A stretch of DNA of 43,917 bases from Podaxis mareebaensis (taxonomy: Eukaryota > Basidiomycota > Agaricomycetes > Agaricales > Agaricaceae): assembly GCA_018524725.1 (NCBI GenBank), contig JAEUWP010000558.1, forward strand, positions 1 through 43,917, in the 5' to 3' direction. The stretch's first letter is position 1. The number at the start of each line of letters is the position of its first letter. Position numbers and translations under genes: made by a program. The notes under the pieces were generated by a model. That model saw nothing but the letters and a program-made list of their open reading frames with translations, had not been told where the DNA came from and did no database searches. Positions 22,466-32,513 of this stretch are shown piece after piece.

Positions 22466-22942
22466 TTACCCCCATAGGCAATGGCAAGTGGTGGTTGTGT
22501 CTTGCATTGTATGATATCTCAGAGGGGTGGTGTTGCTGGCATGCAGTAGGGCAATTTGGTCTACAGCCCACCAGTAGCATAGAAAGGCATCAGATGATCA
22601 GTGCCCCATTGCTTTGACTACATCATGAGGGACTCCAGAGAGAAGCACATGTGTTGTTCCCCTAGTCCTGAAGGAGTGGCTAGTGAAAATGGTGTAGCCA
22701 TATTGTTTCCAGACCTGGTTGCATCTGTGATACCCAACTCTTACAAGCAATGGAAGAACGCCATCCTGAACATTGGCTTGGGATATGAAGCAGTGGAGAC
22801 CTGAACAAAGCACACCAGCACAGATAACATATGGAGGCATGGGACAACCAATGGAGATAGGGAGACAAACTGTACCCAACAACCAAGTGCCACCCTGACA
22901 CTTCAAGTGCAACATAGTAGGGTTCTTTACCTGAGACTGCAA
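22466..22942 (-). pseudogene. Tyrosine recombinase C-terminal relic
   Basis: Degenerate C-terminal half of a tyrosine recombinase of the type found in fungal DIRS/Crypton-like elements. Reading leftward, RCNQVWKQYGYTIFTSHSFR is followed by GGTT-like RGTTHVLLSGVPHDVVKAMG, an in-frame TGA (22600-22598), then SSDAFLCYW. The catalytic H-x2-R (HSFR, His codon 22678-22676) and the tyrosine of FLCYW (22576-22574) are kept. The position expected to be Trp/His before SSD reads H-stop, consistent with an original GHW or GRW and a G-to-A change. The 5' part and any linked reverse transcriptase are missing. CpG is nearly absent. Whether the parent was a DIRS retroelement or a Crypton cannot be told from this fragment. 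Confidence 0.7.
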
Positions 22943-23456
22943 GAAGCCAGGAGGAAGGAGATGTTACAATTGTGGCAAAGAAGGCCACATCTCCAGGAAC
23001 TGTAGGACACCCAAGAGGGCATGCATCAGAAGCATGGAGGAAGAATTAGAAAACATAGAAGGATTAGAACAGCAGGGTTTTTCTGAAGGCTCAGAGTGAG
23101 TGTGAACTCTCAAGCTGTTGTATCTAAGGCTTCTTCTCAACAATCATACACTATTTCTCATAGGGGAAGTGGGGCATGAGGACTCTTTGTTAAACCAAAG
23201 ATTCAGACACCCAGAGATCAGCAATGGAGGCCAACAGCACTGATCAATTCAGGCTGCACACACACCTGCATTGTGAAGAAGGCAGTTGAAGAACATGAGA
23301 TACTGATGAAGAAACTGGAGCAACCATTTGAGGTTTTCAATGCAGACAGAACACACAACAAGGGACAAACCATCATGGAATATATGGAATTGGAAATGGA
23401 TATTGATGGTCACAAGGAACAACTTACAGCAGTTATCTCTTACATTGATTCAGCAG
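22936..23456 (+). pseudogene. Gypsy gag zinc knuckle and protease relic
   Basis: Remnant of a Ty3/Gypsy element different from copies A and B. A CCHC knuckle C-x2-C-x4-H-x4-C (CYNCGKEGHISRNC, 22962-23003) is followed after about 60 residues, interrupted by stops, by a retropepsin region: LINSGCTHTC (the catalytic DSG reads NSG, Asp to Asn, near 23240), then FEVFNADRTHNKG, ELEMDIDGHKEQLTAVI and YIDSA. It stops abruptly at 23456, where a minus-oriented LTR begins, so it was probably split by that insertion. No continuation was recognised beyond the LTR. Confidence 0.72.
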
Positions 23457-23996
23457 TGTTATGGTCCAGATATTTCTGGAGATACAGGGAGTGGACCCTT
23501 GGCCTCAGTGTATGTGCTGTGCCCCTCTGATACTGTATAGGGTCTGATTCAGCTGCTTGGAACTGCAACAGAAAATAATAGAAAATATAGACAGAGACAG
23601 AGAACAGAGAGGGGAGCAAGTCCTGAAGGTTTGGACAATAAACAGGAAGTCAGGAAAGGTAAATGAAGTTGATATTCTGATTGGGGGGTGAAGTATATAA
23701 TAGTTACACTTAAATACATGTTGGAAAGTGATACAGGTAATTAACTAAGAAACTGGAAGACAAAAGAAGTGAGTTTACAGGTAAAGAACATTTGCATATC
23801 AGAATTACAAACAGAAGAATGAAAGAGCACACAAAAATGCAAATCATAATATAAGGCATGGTGGAAAGTAAAGTGAATGTCAGGGAATGAAGATAAAACT
23901 TCTGGGAGCACTGGTAGATGTACAAATGAACACCATGCATTGCAATGGTCATAAGTGACTGCATGAGTGCATCCACCCATTGTCAAGTCTGCATCA
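23457..23996 (-). repeat. Gypsy LTR, minus orientation
   Basis: About 540 bp whose reverse complement matches the plus-oriented LTR at 24114-24650 over nearly its full length. Read on the minus strand it ends in CATAACA at 23457, the same terminus as the other LTRs. The other end is less certain (23996 or 24000). Left flank AGCAG and right flank AGCAT could be a decayed 5-bp target-site duplication, which would make this a solo LTR inserted in the older Gypsy protease fragment. Confidence 0.75.
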
Positions 23997-24113
23997 AGCA
24001 TCCATTTCCATACTTGCAATTCACACTCATTTCCAAAAATCCAAAAATCCAATTCTAATCAAGTCTGATGCTTTCCTCATTCTCTCTGCTTGCATTTCCT
24101 CATCAGGATCCCC

Positions 24114-24650
24114 TGTTCCATTGTCCAAATAGGCAGATGTGCTCATGCAGTCACTTACAACCACTGCAACACATGGTATTCATTTGTACATCTATTAGTG
24201 CTCCTGGAAGTTTTATCTTCATTCCCCAATGTTCACTTTACTTTCTACCATGCCTTATATGATGATTTGCATTTTTGTGTGTTCTCCATTCTTCCATTTG
24301 TAATTCTGATATGCAAATGTTCTTTACCTGTAAATTCACTTCTTTTGTCTTCTGGTTTCTTAGTTAATTATCCATATCACTTTCTGACATATATTTAAGC
24401 ATAACTACCATGTACTTTGCTCCCCAATCAGAATATTGACTTTGTTTTATCTTTCCTGACTTCCTATTCATCATCTGAACTTTTGGGAGTTGCTCCCCTC
24501 TCTGTTCTCTGTCATTGCCTATACTTTCTGTTATCTTTTATTGCAGTTCCAAGCAGCTGAATCAGACCCTGTGCAGTATTAGAGGGGCACAGCACATGCT
24601 GAGGCCAAGGGTCTACTCCCTGTATCTCTGGAAATGTCCAGGACATAACA
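24114..24650 (+). repeat. 5' LTR of Gypsy copy A
   Basis: 537 bp, beginning TGTTCC and ending CATAACA, directly upstream of gag. It aligns end to end with the LTR of copy B (30363-30923), including shared blocks such as CAACCACTGCAA, TATTTAAGCATA, AGGGGCACAG and GAGGCCAAGG, the last next to a TCTACTCCCT block. TATTTAAGCATA may be the TATA region. Confidence 0.8.
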
Positions 24651-24687
24651 GTATATTCTGATTTCAACCCCCAGTACTGTTTTTCTT

Positions 24688-26290
24688 ATGCCTACTGGAA
24701 CTGTGACTCACACAACTGTCCATTTGCCAAACATTGCAATTGCCAGTCATCCTCTTCCCACTACCACCTGATGTCACTCTATTATTCCTGCTTTTGGTTC
24801 CTCCTCCCCTTGTTTTACCCAATCTCATGCTCACTCTACATCACAGACCACCCTGGACACCAACACTAAGGACCCTCTCATGGAAGGTAAAGAACCTGAC
24901 CAGAAACAGTCCTCCAAGTGTCTAGATGAGAGCCATAATGACCTCAAGTACTTTGATCCCCTTAGCAACATGGGTCCACCAGATGACAATGGTGATCCTG
25001 AAGGTGGAGGCAATACTCAGAGTGATGGGGGAAACCAAAATGACCCACCTGATAACCCTGGAGATGATGGCAACCCTGATGACCCTAGTAATAGTGATGA
25101 CAATAGTGATCCCTTGGGCCCTCCTGATAATGAAGGAGAGCACTTCCTCTGCATGATGGAACACCTGGCCCACAGTATTGAGTCTAACATGCAGAGTCAG
25201 CCTGTTCCTCCTCTAGTTATCCATCCTGACAAGATTCAGGCAAAAGAGCCTGACATCTTTGACAGTACCAAATCCCATAAACTTAATGACTTCCTTTTCC
25301 AATACTGTATCTATTTCAATACCAACCTGCACCAGTTCCACTCCAAGACTTCTAAGGTCATGTTCACCATTTCCTACCTCTTGGAATCAGCCTGGCAGTG
25401 GTTCTAGACCATGCTCAATATGGAACCCAACTGGAACCAGATCACTTGGTATTCAGATTGGACACTATTTTTGCAGGAATTGACTGACACTTTTGGGGCC
25501 CTCAATCCAGTCAGTGAGGCTGCTGAGGAACTCAAAAATCTTACAATAGCTCATAGTGCCTATATTTCCAAATACAATGTCAAATTCACTCATCTTGCTG
25601 GTCTTCTTAAATGGCCTGACTCCATCCTTTGTCACTGTTGTTACTGTGGTCTTCCAGATCAAATCCAAGATTCCCCCTCCCAAACAGGAAACCCACTTCC
25701 TACATTGACATGCATGCTGCTGCCATGCAGATTGACAATTGTTATTGGGAGTGTCAATACAAGAAGTCTTGCATGGGGAACCATTCTGGAAACACTACCA
25801 ACAAACAAGAATCATCTAATCAGTCAGACAAGGGCAAAGGCAAGAACCTGCAGTCCAACAACAAGCCTGCCAGCAATAATTCATCACAATCCAACAAGGG
25901 TTCCCAGCCTACCAAGTCCATATAATCCTTGTCACCCCCTCCCAGCAAACCATCCATGTCATCTCCACTGTCTAAACCTCTTACTGACAAGCTTGGAAAA
26001 GATGGCAAATTAACCCTGCAAGAATACCAGTGCCAGATCAACAACAAGCTTTGCCTTTTCTATGGTGAAGCTGGTCACAAGGTTGACACATGCCCTTGCA
26101 AATCCACTCTGCAAGGAAAGTCTAAGGGCTGCAAGGCCCAGATGGATGCTCCCACTGCTTCAGGTCCCTTCTCCAGAGGGCTCAACAAAATAGTGAGCAG
26201 TCCTTAGAACTCAGCACAGACTGGGGACTGTGTTGGGCTCCTCTATGCACCAGAGAGTTTCTAACTCAACACATCCACTCTTTCCAACCT
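24688..26290 (+). pseudogene. gag of Gypsy copy A
   Basis: Capsid/nucleocapsid gene starting at ATG 24688, the position equivalent to 30963 in copy B. A Gly/Asp/Asn/Pro-rich spacer is followed by the capsid-like core: PDIFDSTKSHKLNDFLFQYC, SYLLESAWQWF, a TAG stop (25405, from CAG), TWYSDWTLFLQEL and LKNLTIAHSAYISKYNVKF. A frameshift near 25670 moves the frame to IDMHAAAMQIDNCYWECQY. The zinc knuckle near 26055 reads CLFYGEAGHKVDTC: the second Cys has become Tyr. Confidence 0.8.
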
Positions 26291-26303
26291 ACATGCACTC
26301 TAT

Positions 26304-27005
26304 GTGCCTTTCACTTCTCCTTTGCTTCTCTCTTCTGATTCCTCTTCTCTCTTCATTGTAACTGCACTCATTGACAGTGGTTCTACTCACTGTTTCATTG
26401 ACTCTAGCTTGGTGTGCAAATTTGGAATTCCCACCTCATCCATTCCTCCAGTTGAACTTTGTCTGTTTAATGGCTCATCTAACTCCTTTATTATGCAATC
26501 TGCTACTATCCCTATAAACTTTGAATCTGGTGAATCAATGAATCTTGACCTGTATATTACCTGGCTCAATTCAGCTTGCTCAGTGGTTCTTGGACATGAC
26601 TGGCTCACCCACTACAATCCATCAATTGATTGGGTTATGGGCTGCATCACTTTCCATGCCCCTGGCAGTTTGGATCTTGCCCCATCTGTCTCTGTTTGTA
26701 TGTCCTCTGTCTCCACTGGATCTCCAGTTCCTGATTTGGGTACCTCTCTAGATCTGGTCTCTGTTCCTGTTCCTGATTTACCTTCCCCTATGAAGCTAGA
26801 CATTCATCTCATCAATGCTACTGCATTCATGCATGCTTTGTGCCTCCCTGGATTATACAGATTCACCCTCAACCTCTGTTCCACTGTTTTTGCTACTTCT
26901 ACTTCCTCCACAGACACCATCAACCTTTCAAATGTTCCCAAGGAATACCACAAATTTCCTAACATTTTTAGCAAGGCCTGCACTGATTCCCTTCCTCCTC
27001 ACTGA
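26304..27005 (+). pseudogene. Aspartic protease region of Gypsy copy A
   Basis: Open for 233 codons and includes an intact retropepsin active site LIDSGSTHCFID near 26370, then SVVLGHDWLTHYNPSIDW, the usual protease C-terminal signature. It runs into the linker EYHKFPNIFSKA before the reverse transcriptase. A TGA at 27003-27005 interrupts LPPH/PFDL, where copy B has a Tyr codon. It is part of one pol reading frame that continues after this stop. Confidence 0.82.
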
Positions 27006-27268
27006 CCCTTTGATCTACACATCAATCTTGAGGAAGGTGCACTGCCCCCTCTTAGAATGATTTATTCATTGTCACAGGTTGAGCTAGAAGTACTCTGGGA
27101 GTTCATTGATGAACACCTGTCAATTGGTTTTATTCATCCTTCCACTTTCCCTCATGGTGCTCCTGTTCTTTTCATCAAGAAAAAAGATGGATCCCTCTGA
27201 CTCTGTGTTGACTTCTGAGGTCTCAACTGGATTACAAAGAAAGACTGCTATCCACTTCCCCTCATTTC
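27006..27268 (+). pseudogene. Reverse transcriptase, 5' part, Gypsy copy A
   Basis: The N-terminal RT segment carries [43 protein letters not shown] and LCVDF-stop-GLNWITKKDCYPLPLIS. The TGA after VDF replaces Arg (CGA to TGA). The frame is cut at 27268 inside the target-site duplication of the ORF1-only LINE and resumes after 29378. Confidence 0.82.
27254..27268 (+). repeat. Left target-site duplication of ORF1-only LINE
   Basis: ACTTCCCCTCATTTC lies immediately left of the insertion. It matches 14 of 15 bases with 29364-29378 on the other side of the poly(A); the one difference is C versus T. Confidence 0.85.
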
Positions 27269-29364
27269 CACCTTCCTCTTCCAGTAACCACCATCATCAT
27301 GGTTAGGTGCTCATCACCATGGGCAATTGTTGCAAGGGCAAAAGCCCATCTGTTATTCCTGAAACCCCTCAGCAGCACAAAGATCGTGAATATGACCACC
27401 AGCAAGATAAAGCATGGCGCAAATACATCGAGAACCTCAAAGCGATGACCATTGATGACACTAACAGCCAAGGCATTCACACTCCCTCCAACCCCAGCAG
27501 TTGGATCCCTCAAGGCCCCCCACAGCAAGAGTGGCAAAAACTCTCGTGGACTACATCAGAGCCAGGTACCCCCTCCCCCTCATCATCTTCTGGGCATGCT
27601 ACTGGGTTTCTCCAGAGCAGGTCCTCTTCTGACATGGAGCTTGATCTCCCTGTCTCCCCTCCTTTTGAGCAGAAGACTCCCAAAGCTGCTCCTTCCACTC
27701 TTCCCTCTGACTCCACCCCTGGCAAGGCCATTGAAGACGAGGAAGACACTCCCTCAGGTGCTCTCATTATGCTGTCCCGAGCCTTTCTTGAAGCTGACAA
27801 TCCATATTCCCCTGATCCTCACTTATTTGCCACCCTCTGTGACTTCATATCTGTCTTGGAGTCTAAGAATCTATTCACCAACCACACTCCCCCTTCTGCC
27901 TGGCGCATCCCCCCCCCAGCAGACAGTATTACTGCTCTGCTCATTGAGGCATGCAAACTGCATGCCCAACACATGCTGTTCCATGGAACAGCTGACTCAG
28001 CAATGACAGACACTCAACCAGTGCCTGCTTCCCAACCCTCCACCCAGGCCTCGGTGCTTCCTCAGCCCCCCCCTGTGACTCACACTCCACATGACAGGCC
28101 CAGACCTCTCTCACATGCCCCTCAACTTCCACGCAACAGGCCCAGTCCTCCTGCACATGACATCAAGACCAGCCCTTCTGGGCCCAATCCTTCCACAAGG
28201 TGTAAGCCTTATTATGTGACCCGGGGACCCACCTGGCATCAGTTCTTTTTGAGCGCCAGTGCTAGCAACCTAGCTAGCACTCACATCTCCCTTCAGTCCC
28301 TTGTCGTGCACTTCAACCAAGCACTTACCCGGGCCAAGTCAGCACTTGTTGTTGACTCTGGCTGCTTCCACTCTGGTGTCATCACCTTTTCTACAGGTGG
28401 TGTCCCTTCCCAGGCAGACCTTGACACCTTGTCTGCCTGCCTCCCCACTGCACTCAAGAGTGCCTCCATCACCCTCCCTGTGTCCAGGTCTTTCATCAAG
28501 ATTGTGGATGTTCCTTTCTTCTCAGCCGATGGCTTCACCATCACGGCTGATCAAGTCAAGACTGAGGCCTTGGCTTCCCCCTTCTTCCCCACCTCTGATG
28601 TGCACCACTTGCACGTCGTGCGAAACTCTGCCAAGTCTGATACTGCCACTGTGTGGATTGATTTGGTTGACTCTCAATGCAGCACCCTCGCTACCTCCCT
28701 CATCAACAGGCACATCATGATTAATGGTGCTTCCTGTCTCATCAAAGGGGCTCACACCCACACCAGTACACCTCAGTGCCAGTGATGCTGGCACTGGGGT
28801 CATCCTTCTGATGCCTGCTGTGCTCGTGCACCCAGGTGTCCTCTCTGTGGGGGACCTCACTCCGAGGCCTCCCACCGCTCCATGGCTGGGTGTTGCAAGG
28901 GCAATCCCAAGTCGTCTCCCCCCATCCCCCCCACTCTAGTAGGTGAACCCTGCCCTCATTTCCCCTGGTGCCTCAACTGCTCAGGCACCCACTCTTCCAA
29001 CGACCACTAGTGCCCCTACTGGCAACATCGCTTTGACTGAGATTGGATTCTCGGGTGATACCAACATGATGTGGCCTCTACTTCAGCCAAGAAAGCCTCT
29101 GCTCCTCGGGGTGGGGGTTGTAAGGGTTAGTCAAGACGAGTGCAAGTGGCCATGTCACTGTATTCTGTACAGACTCTCTTGTTTTTGTCTATATATATTT
29201 AACTTTGAACTTTTTCATTCCTGTTGTTTAGGGCACCTGTTTTTTTCCTTTTCTTCTGTTTCTTTTCTCATATCTGATTGGGACTGCTATTGTGCACCCT
29301 TTTGTAGTAGGCTAGTCTTACTGCAATAAACATGGATTTAAAAAAAAAAAAAAAAAAAAAAAAA
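27269..29364 (+). mobile_element. ORF1-only LINE-type retrotransposon (half-LINE-like)
   Basis: A 2.1-kb insertion inside the Gypsy RT, flanked by a 15-bp target-site duplication. It ends in a 25-nt A-run (29340-29364), with AATAAA at 29325-29330. It carries a 49-nt leader, one ORF1/gag-type gene and about 250 bp of 3' UTR, but no endonuclease, reverse transcriptase or RNase H. In the related LINE at 39622-43797, ORF2 follows ORF1 at once. It keeps many CpGs (four within 27391-27450), unlike the surrounding Gypsy, so it is a younger layer. It may be a trans-mobilised non-autonomous family or an internally deleted copy. Confidence 0.8.
27319..29105 (+). pseudogene. LINE ORF1 (gag-like) with three zinc knuckles
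   Basis: RNA-binding ORF1 protein of a Tad-like LINE. The frame is open from ATG 27319 (MGNCCKGK) to TGA 28783-28785 (488 codons) and continues in the same frame beyond it. The N-terminal half is Pro/Ser-rich. Residues about 300-480 form an RRM-like folded part containing SFIKIVDVPFF and RHIMINGASCLIKGA. The TGA falls within the first CCHC knuckle (C-x2-C-x4-H-x4-C, ...CWHWGHPSDAC). Two further Cys/His clusters follow (CPLCGGPHSEASH and CLNCSGTHSSNDH). The stop fits CGA to TGA. Later TAG and TGA codons (after about 29008) interrupt the tail. Confidence 0.78.
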
Positions 29365-29378
29365 CTTCCCCTTATTTC
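29364..29378 (+). repeat. Right target-site duplication of ORF1-only LINE
   Basis: ACTTCCCCTTATTTC directly after the A-run. Removing the insertion and one copy of this repeat rejoins the Gypsy RT in frame (PLPLIS followed by DLLNS), as in uninterrupted copy B. Confidence 0.85.
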
Positions 29379-30232
29379 TGACCTTCTCAACTCACCCTGT
29401 AAGGCCCACATTTATGCAAAGATAGACTACCATCATACTTACCACCTGGTCCACATTGCTGAGGGTGATGAATGGAAGACTGCATTTCATACCTGTTATG
29501 GCTTGTTTGAATGGCTTGTAATGCCATTTGGTCTTACCAATGCCCCTGCTGCCTTCCAGCATTTTATGAATGACATTTTCAAGGACTTGCTTGATGTGTG
29601 CATTACCATTTATCTGGATAACATCCTAATCTATTCCAATGACATTTCTGAGCACTGCAAACATGTCTGGGAAGTCCTCAAGTGTCTTCATCAATATGGC
29701 CTTTATGCATGCACAGACAAATCAAAATTTCATTCAGAGCCAGTAGAATACCTTAGTTACATCCTGTCACCTGATGGCCTCAAGATGTCTGAGGAAAAGG
29801 TCAAGATTATCCAGGAGTGGCCTTAACTGAAAAGGGTCAAGGATATTCAATTCTTCCTTGGGTTTGCTAACTTCTATTGTCACTTCATTCATGCCTATTC
29901 CAATATCATTGTTCTACTCACTCATCTTACCCAAAAGGGCACACTATGGAACTTCAGTGAAGAAGCCCACAAAGCATTCAATATACTCAAGGAGGCCTTT
30001 ACAACCACCCCAGTTGTTACCCATTGGATTCTAGACTCTCAAATCATTGTTGAAACCAATGCATTTGACTATGCACTAGCTGCTATCCTCTCTATCATTG
30101 CTCCCAACAGTGACATTCACCCCATTGCCTTCCATTCCCACACATTCACTTCATCCAAGTTGAATTATGACACCCATGACAAGGAACTTCTGGCTATTTT
30201 TGAAGCCTTTCACATTTGGAGACATTATCTAG
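29379..30232 (+). pseudogene. Reverse transcriptase 3' part and RNase H, Gypsy copy A
   Basis: It continues the interrupted pol: KAHIYAKIDYHHTYHLV, WKTAFHTCYGLFEWLVMPFG, LTNAPAAFQHFMNDIF and the catalytic box IYLDNILIYS, where the second Asp of the usual DD is Asn (AAC at 29620-29622). After KIIQEWP comes TAA at 29824-29826, then FLGFANFYCHFIHAYS and the connection to RNase H: IVETNAFDYALAAIL (an Asp position reads Asn) and KLNYDTHDKELLAIFEAF. Similarity to copy B ends near 30232. Confidence 0.82.
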
Positions 30233-30362
30233 TATTGCAACCACTTACACACTTCTGTGCTTACTTTCCCACACTTATTTGATGTCTGAAAATCTGATAT
30301 CCAATGTTTTGATTTCACATGACTCTGATCCACTTGTTCTATTGATGGATTTCCATCCACCC

Positions 30363-30923
30363 TGTTATCCAAACAGATAGGTGTATGCACTTGGTTGCTC
30401 ACAACCACTGCAATGAGTGTTGTTCATTTGCTTTTCCTTTATTGTCTCAGATCCTTTACCTTTGCCTTGGTCCATTTGTTCCTTACTTCCATTCTACATT
30501 TTATTACATTCTGAACAGCCTCCCTTCCATTCCACCCCTATACCTATACCTTCCACACATTTCCAGTTCCTGCTTTACCTCTGAAATGTTTTACCCATTT
30601 GTACTTGTTATTGTTCTCCAGTTATTTTCCTGTTTCCCATTTCCAGTTCTTGATATGTATTTAAGCATAGTAGTTTCCTGTATCTGTTTCCTCAGTCTGA
30701 ATATCAACTTCATTAACCTCTTCTACCTCTGATCTGCTCATCTGTCTTCTAGGTCATCTTCTGACTATTCCTGCTACTCATCTGCACTCTGTCCCTCATT
30801 CCTTCCACCTCTAGGTTCCACCTCTGTCCAAATTGGACCAATGCAATACTAGAAGGGCACAGTACATAAGCTGAGGCCAAGGTCTACTCCCTAACACCCT
30901 AGGTGCCTGTCCAGAATGTAACA
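30363..30923 (+). repeat. 5' LTR of Gypsy copy B
   Basis: 561 bp bounded by the inverted termini TGTTA (30363) and TAACA (30923). It is homologous to the LTR at 24114-24650 and sits 39 bp before the gag ATG at 30963, the same spacing as in copy A (37 bp). Confidence 0.82.
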
Positions 30924-30962
30924 GTCTATTCAGACTCAGACTTCTGGTATTGCCATTTTTCT

Positions 30963-32513
30963 ATGACTGCTGGAACTATTACTTACACTACTGCTTGTTC
31001 ACAGAACATCACTATTCTTACTCATCCACTTCCTTCAGGCACTTGTTGCCATTCCTCTGCTGCCACTTTTGGCTCCTCTACTCCCCAATTCCCCACATCC
31101 TGTTCCAACTCCCAAACTTTTAGTGCCACAACCAAAGAACCACTCATAGACCAAGAGCCCAACAACTGGGAAGTCAGTGAATGCCAGTCTGAGGACGTCA
31201 CAGAGTCCCAACTGGACAATAGAGAATCCCATGTCCCCAATGACACTCAAGATAAACTTGAGTACTATGACCTGCCCAATGACCTGAATCTGACTGACAA
31301 TGCTGAAGGTCAGGAAGATGGTCAGGGTGGTGGTGGTCCTCTAGGTGATAACCCCAGTGATAGTGATGGTCCAAGTGATGATGATGGCGATAGTGAACCT
31401 GAAGCCCATAGCACTCAGGAACCTCCTGAGGACAATAGTGCACATTTTATGAGAGTCATGGAGAGACTCACCTGCAGTATTGAATCCAGTGTATGCAACC
31501 AATCCATTCCTCCTCTTCCCATTGCATGTCCCAAAAAGATCCAGGCAAAAGAACCTGACACCTTTGATGGATCTAAGCCATACAAGCTTCTGGATTTCCT
31601 ATTCCAGTATTGCATCTATTTTAGGACTAATCTGCAACTTTTCCAAATGGAGACTGCAAAAGTTAATTTCACCATTTCTTATCTTTCTGAGTTGGCTTGC
31701 CAGTGGTTCCAGACTATTCTGGACTTGGAGCCAGATTGGGATCAGATCCTATGGTACACCAACTGGAAACTCCTCTCCAATGAACTCAATCTCTATTTTG
31801 ATGCCATTGACCCCATCACCAAAGCCACCAAGGAACTCAAAAACCTTACCATGGCTAACAGGTCACACATCTCCAAGTATAATGTCAAGTTCACCCATCT
31901 TACTGGTCTCCTCAAGTGGCCTGACTCTGTCCTCTGCCATTGCTACTACTGTGGTCTCCCAGACTGAATCCAAGATGCCCTCATCTTGCTTCCAAATGGC
32001 AAACCCACCTCCTATGCTGACATGCATGCTGCTGTAATGCACATTAACAATTGCCACTGGGAATGCCAATGCAAGAAGAGCTGGACTGGTAACTGGTCTG
32101 TAACATTCCACAACAAACAGGAGTCACCACAGTATTCCTCTGACAAGAGCAAGGGCAAGAACCTGCCTCCAACTGCTAAATCAAGTATCAGCAACAACTC
32201 CACAAACATGTCCCAGCAGTCTAGTAAAGGGTTCCATTTCACCAAACCCACTCCATTCACCAATCAGCCTTTGTCTTTATCTTCATCTTCATTTCTACCC
32301 AAGTTGCTCTCCAACAAACTCAGCAAGGATGGTAAGTTGACCCCCCAGGAATGCCAGCATCACATTAACAACAAGCTATGTCTCTTTTGTGGCAAACCAG
32401 GTCATTAGGTTGACAACTGTCCTCAAAAATCTGCTAACAAGGCTAAGGCTTGCAAGGCCAATATGGATGCCCCTCTTGCTTCAGGTCCCCCTCTGGAGGG
32501 CTCAAAAAAATAG
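30963..32513 (+). pseudogene. gag of Gypsy copy B
   Basis: From ATG 30963 open to TGA 31965-31967 (335 codons). It contains an acidic Asp/Gly/Ser-rich spacer, then DTFDGSKPYKLLDFLFQYC, SYLSELACQWFQTIL and LKNLTMANRSHISKYNVKF. The TGA after CGLPD stands where an Arg CGA is likely. The frame continues with MHAAVMHINNCHWECQCKKS. The zinc knuckle CLFCGKPGH-stop-VDNC near 32380-32420 keeps all ligands but has a TAG inside, from CAG. Confidence 0.8.

Larger units (their letters stand above)
24114..30232 (+). mobile_element. Ty3/Gypsy retrotransposon copy A, decayed
   Basis: LTR retrotransposon with 5' LTR, gag, protease, reverse transcriptase and RNase H in order. It is split by a LINE-type insertion at 27269-29364 and truncated in or after RNase H near 30232; integrase and the 3' LTR are missing. 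Identity with copy B is high throughout, so both belong to one family. About 130 bp of unassigned DNA separates its broken end from the LTR of copy B. It is CpG-free over long stretches (none in 24661-25260) and carries in-frame stops such as TAG at 25405-25407. Confidence 0.85.

Noticed and set aside
27319..28785. The 488-codon frame as a novel host gene
   Set aside because: It is bounded by a target-site duplication and poly(A), lies inside a Gypsy RT, and shares the zinc-knuckle order and the GNPK-x2-PPIPPT linker with the LINE at 39622-43797.
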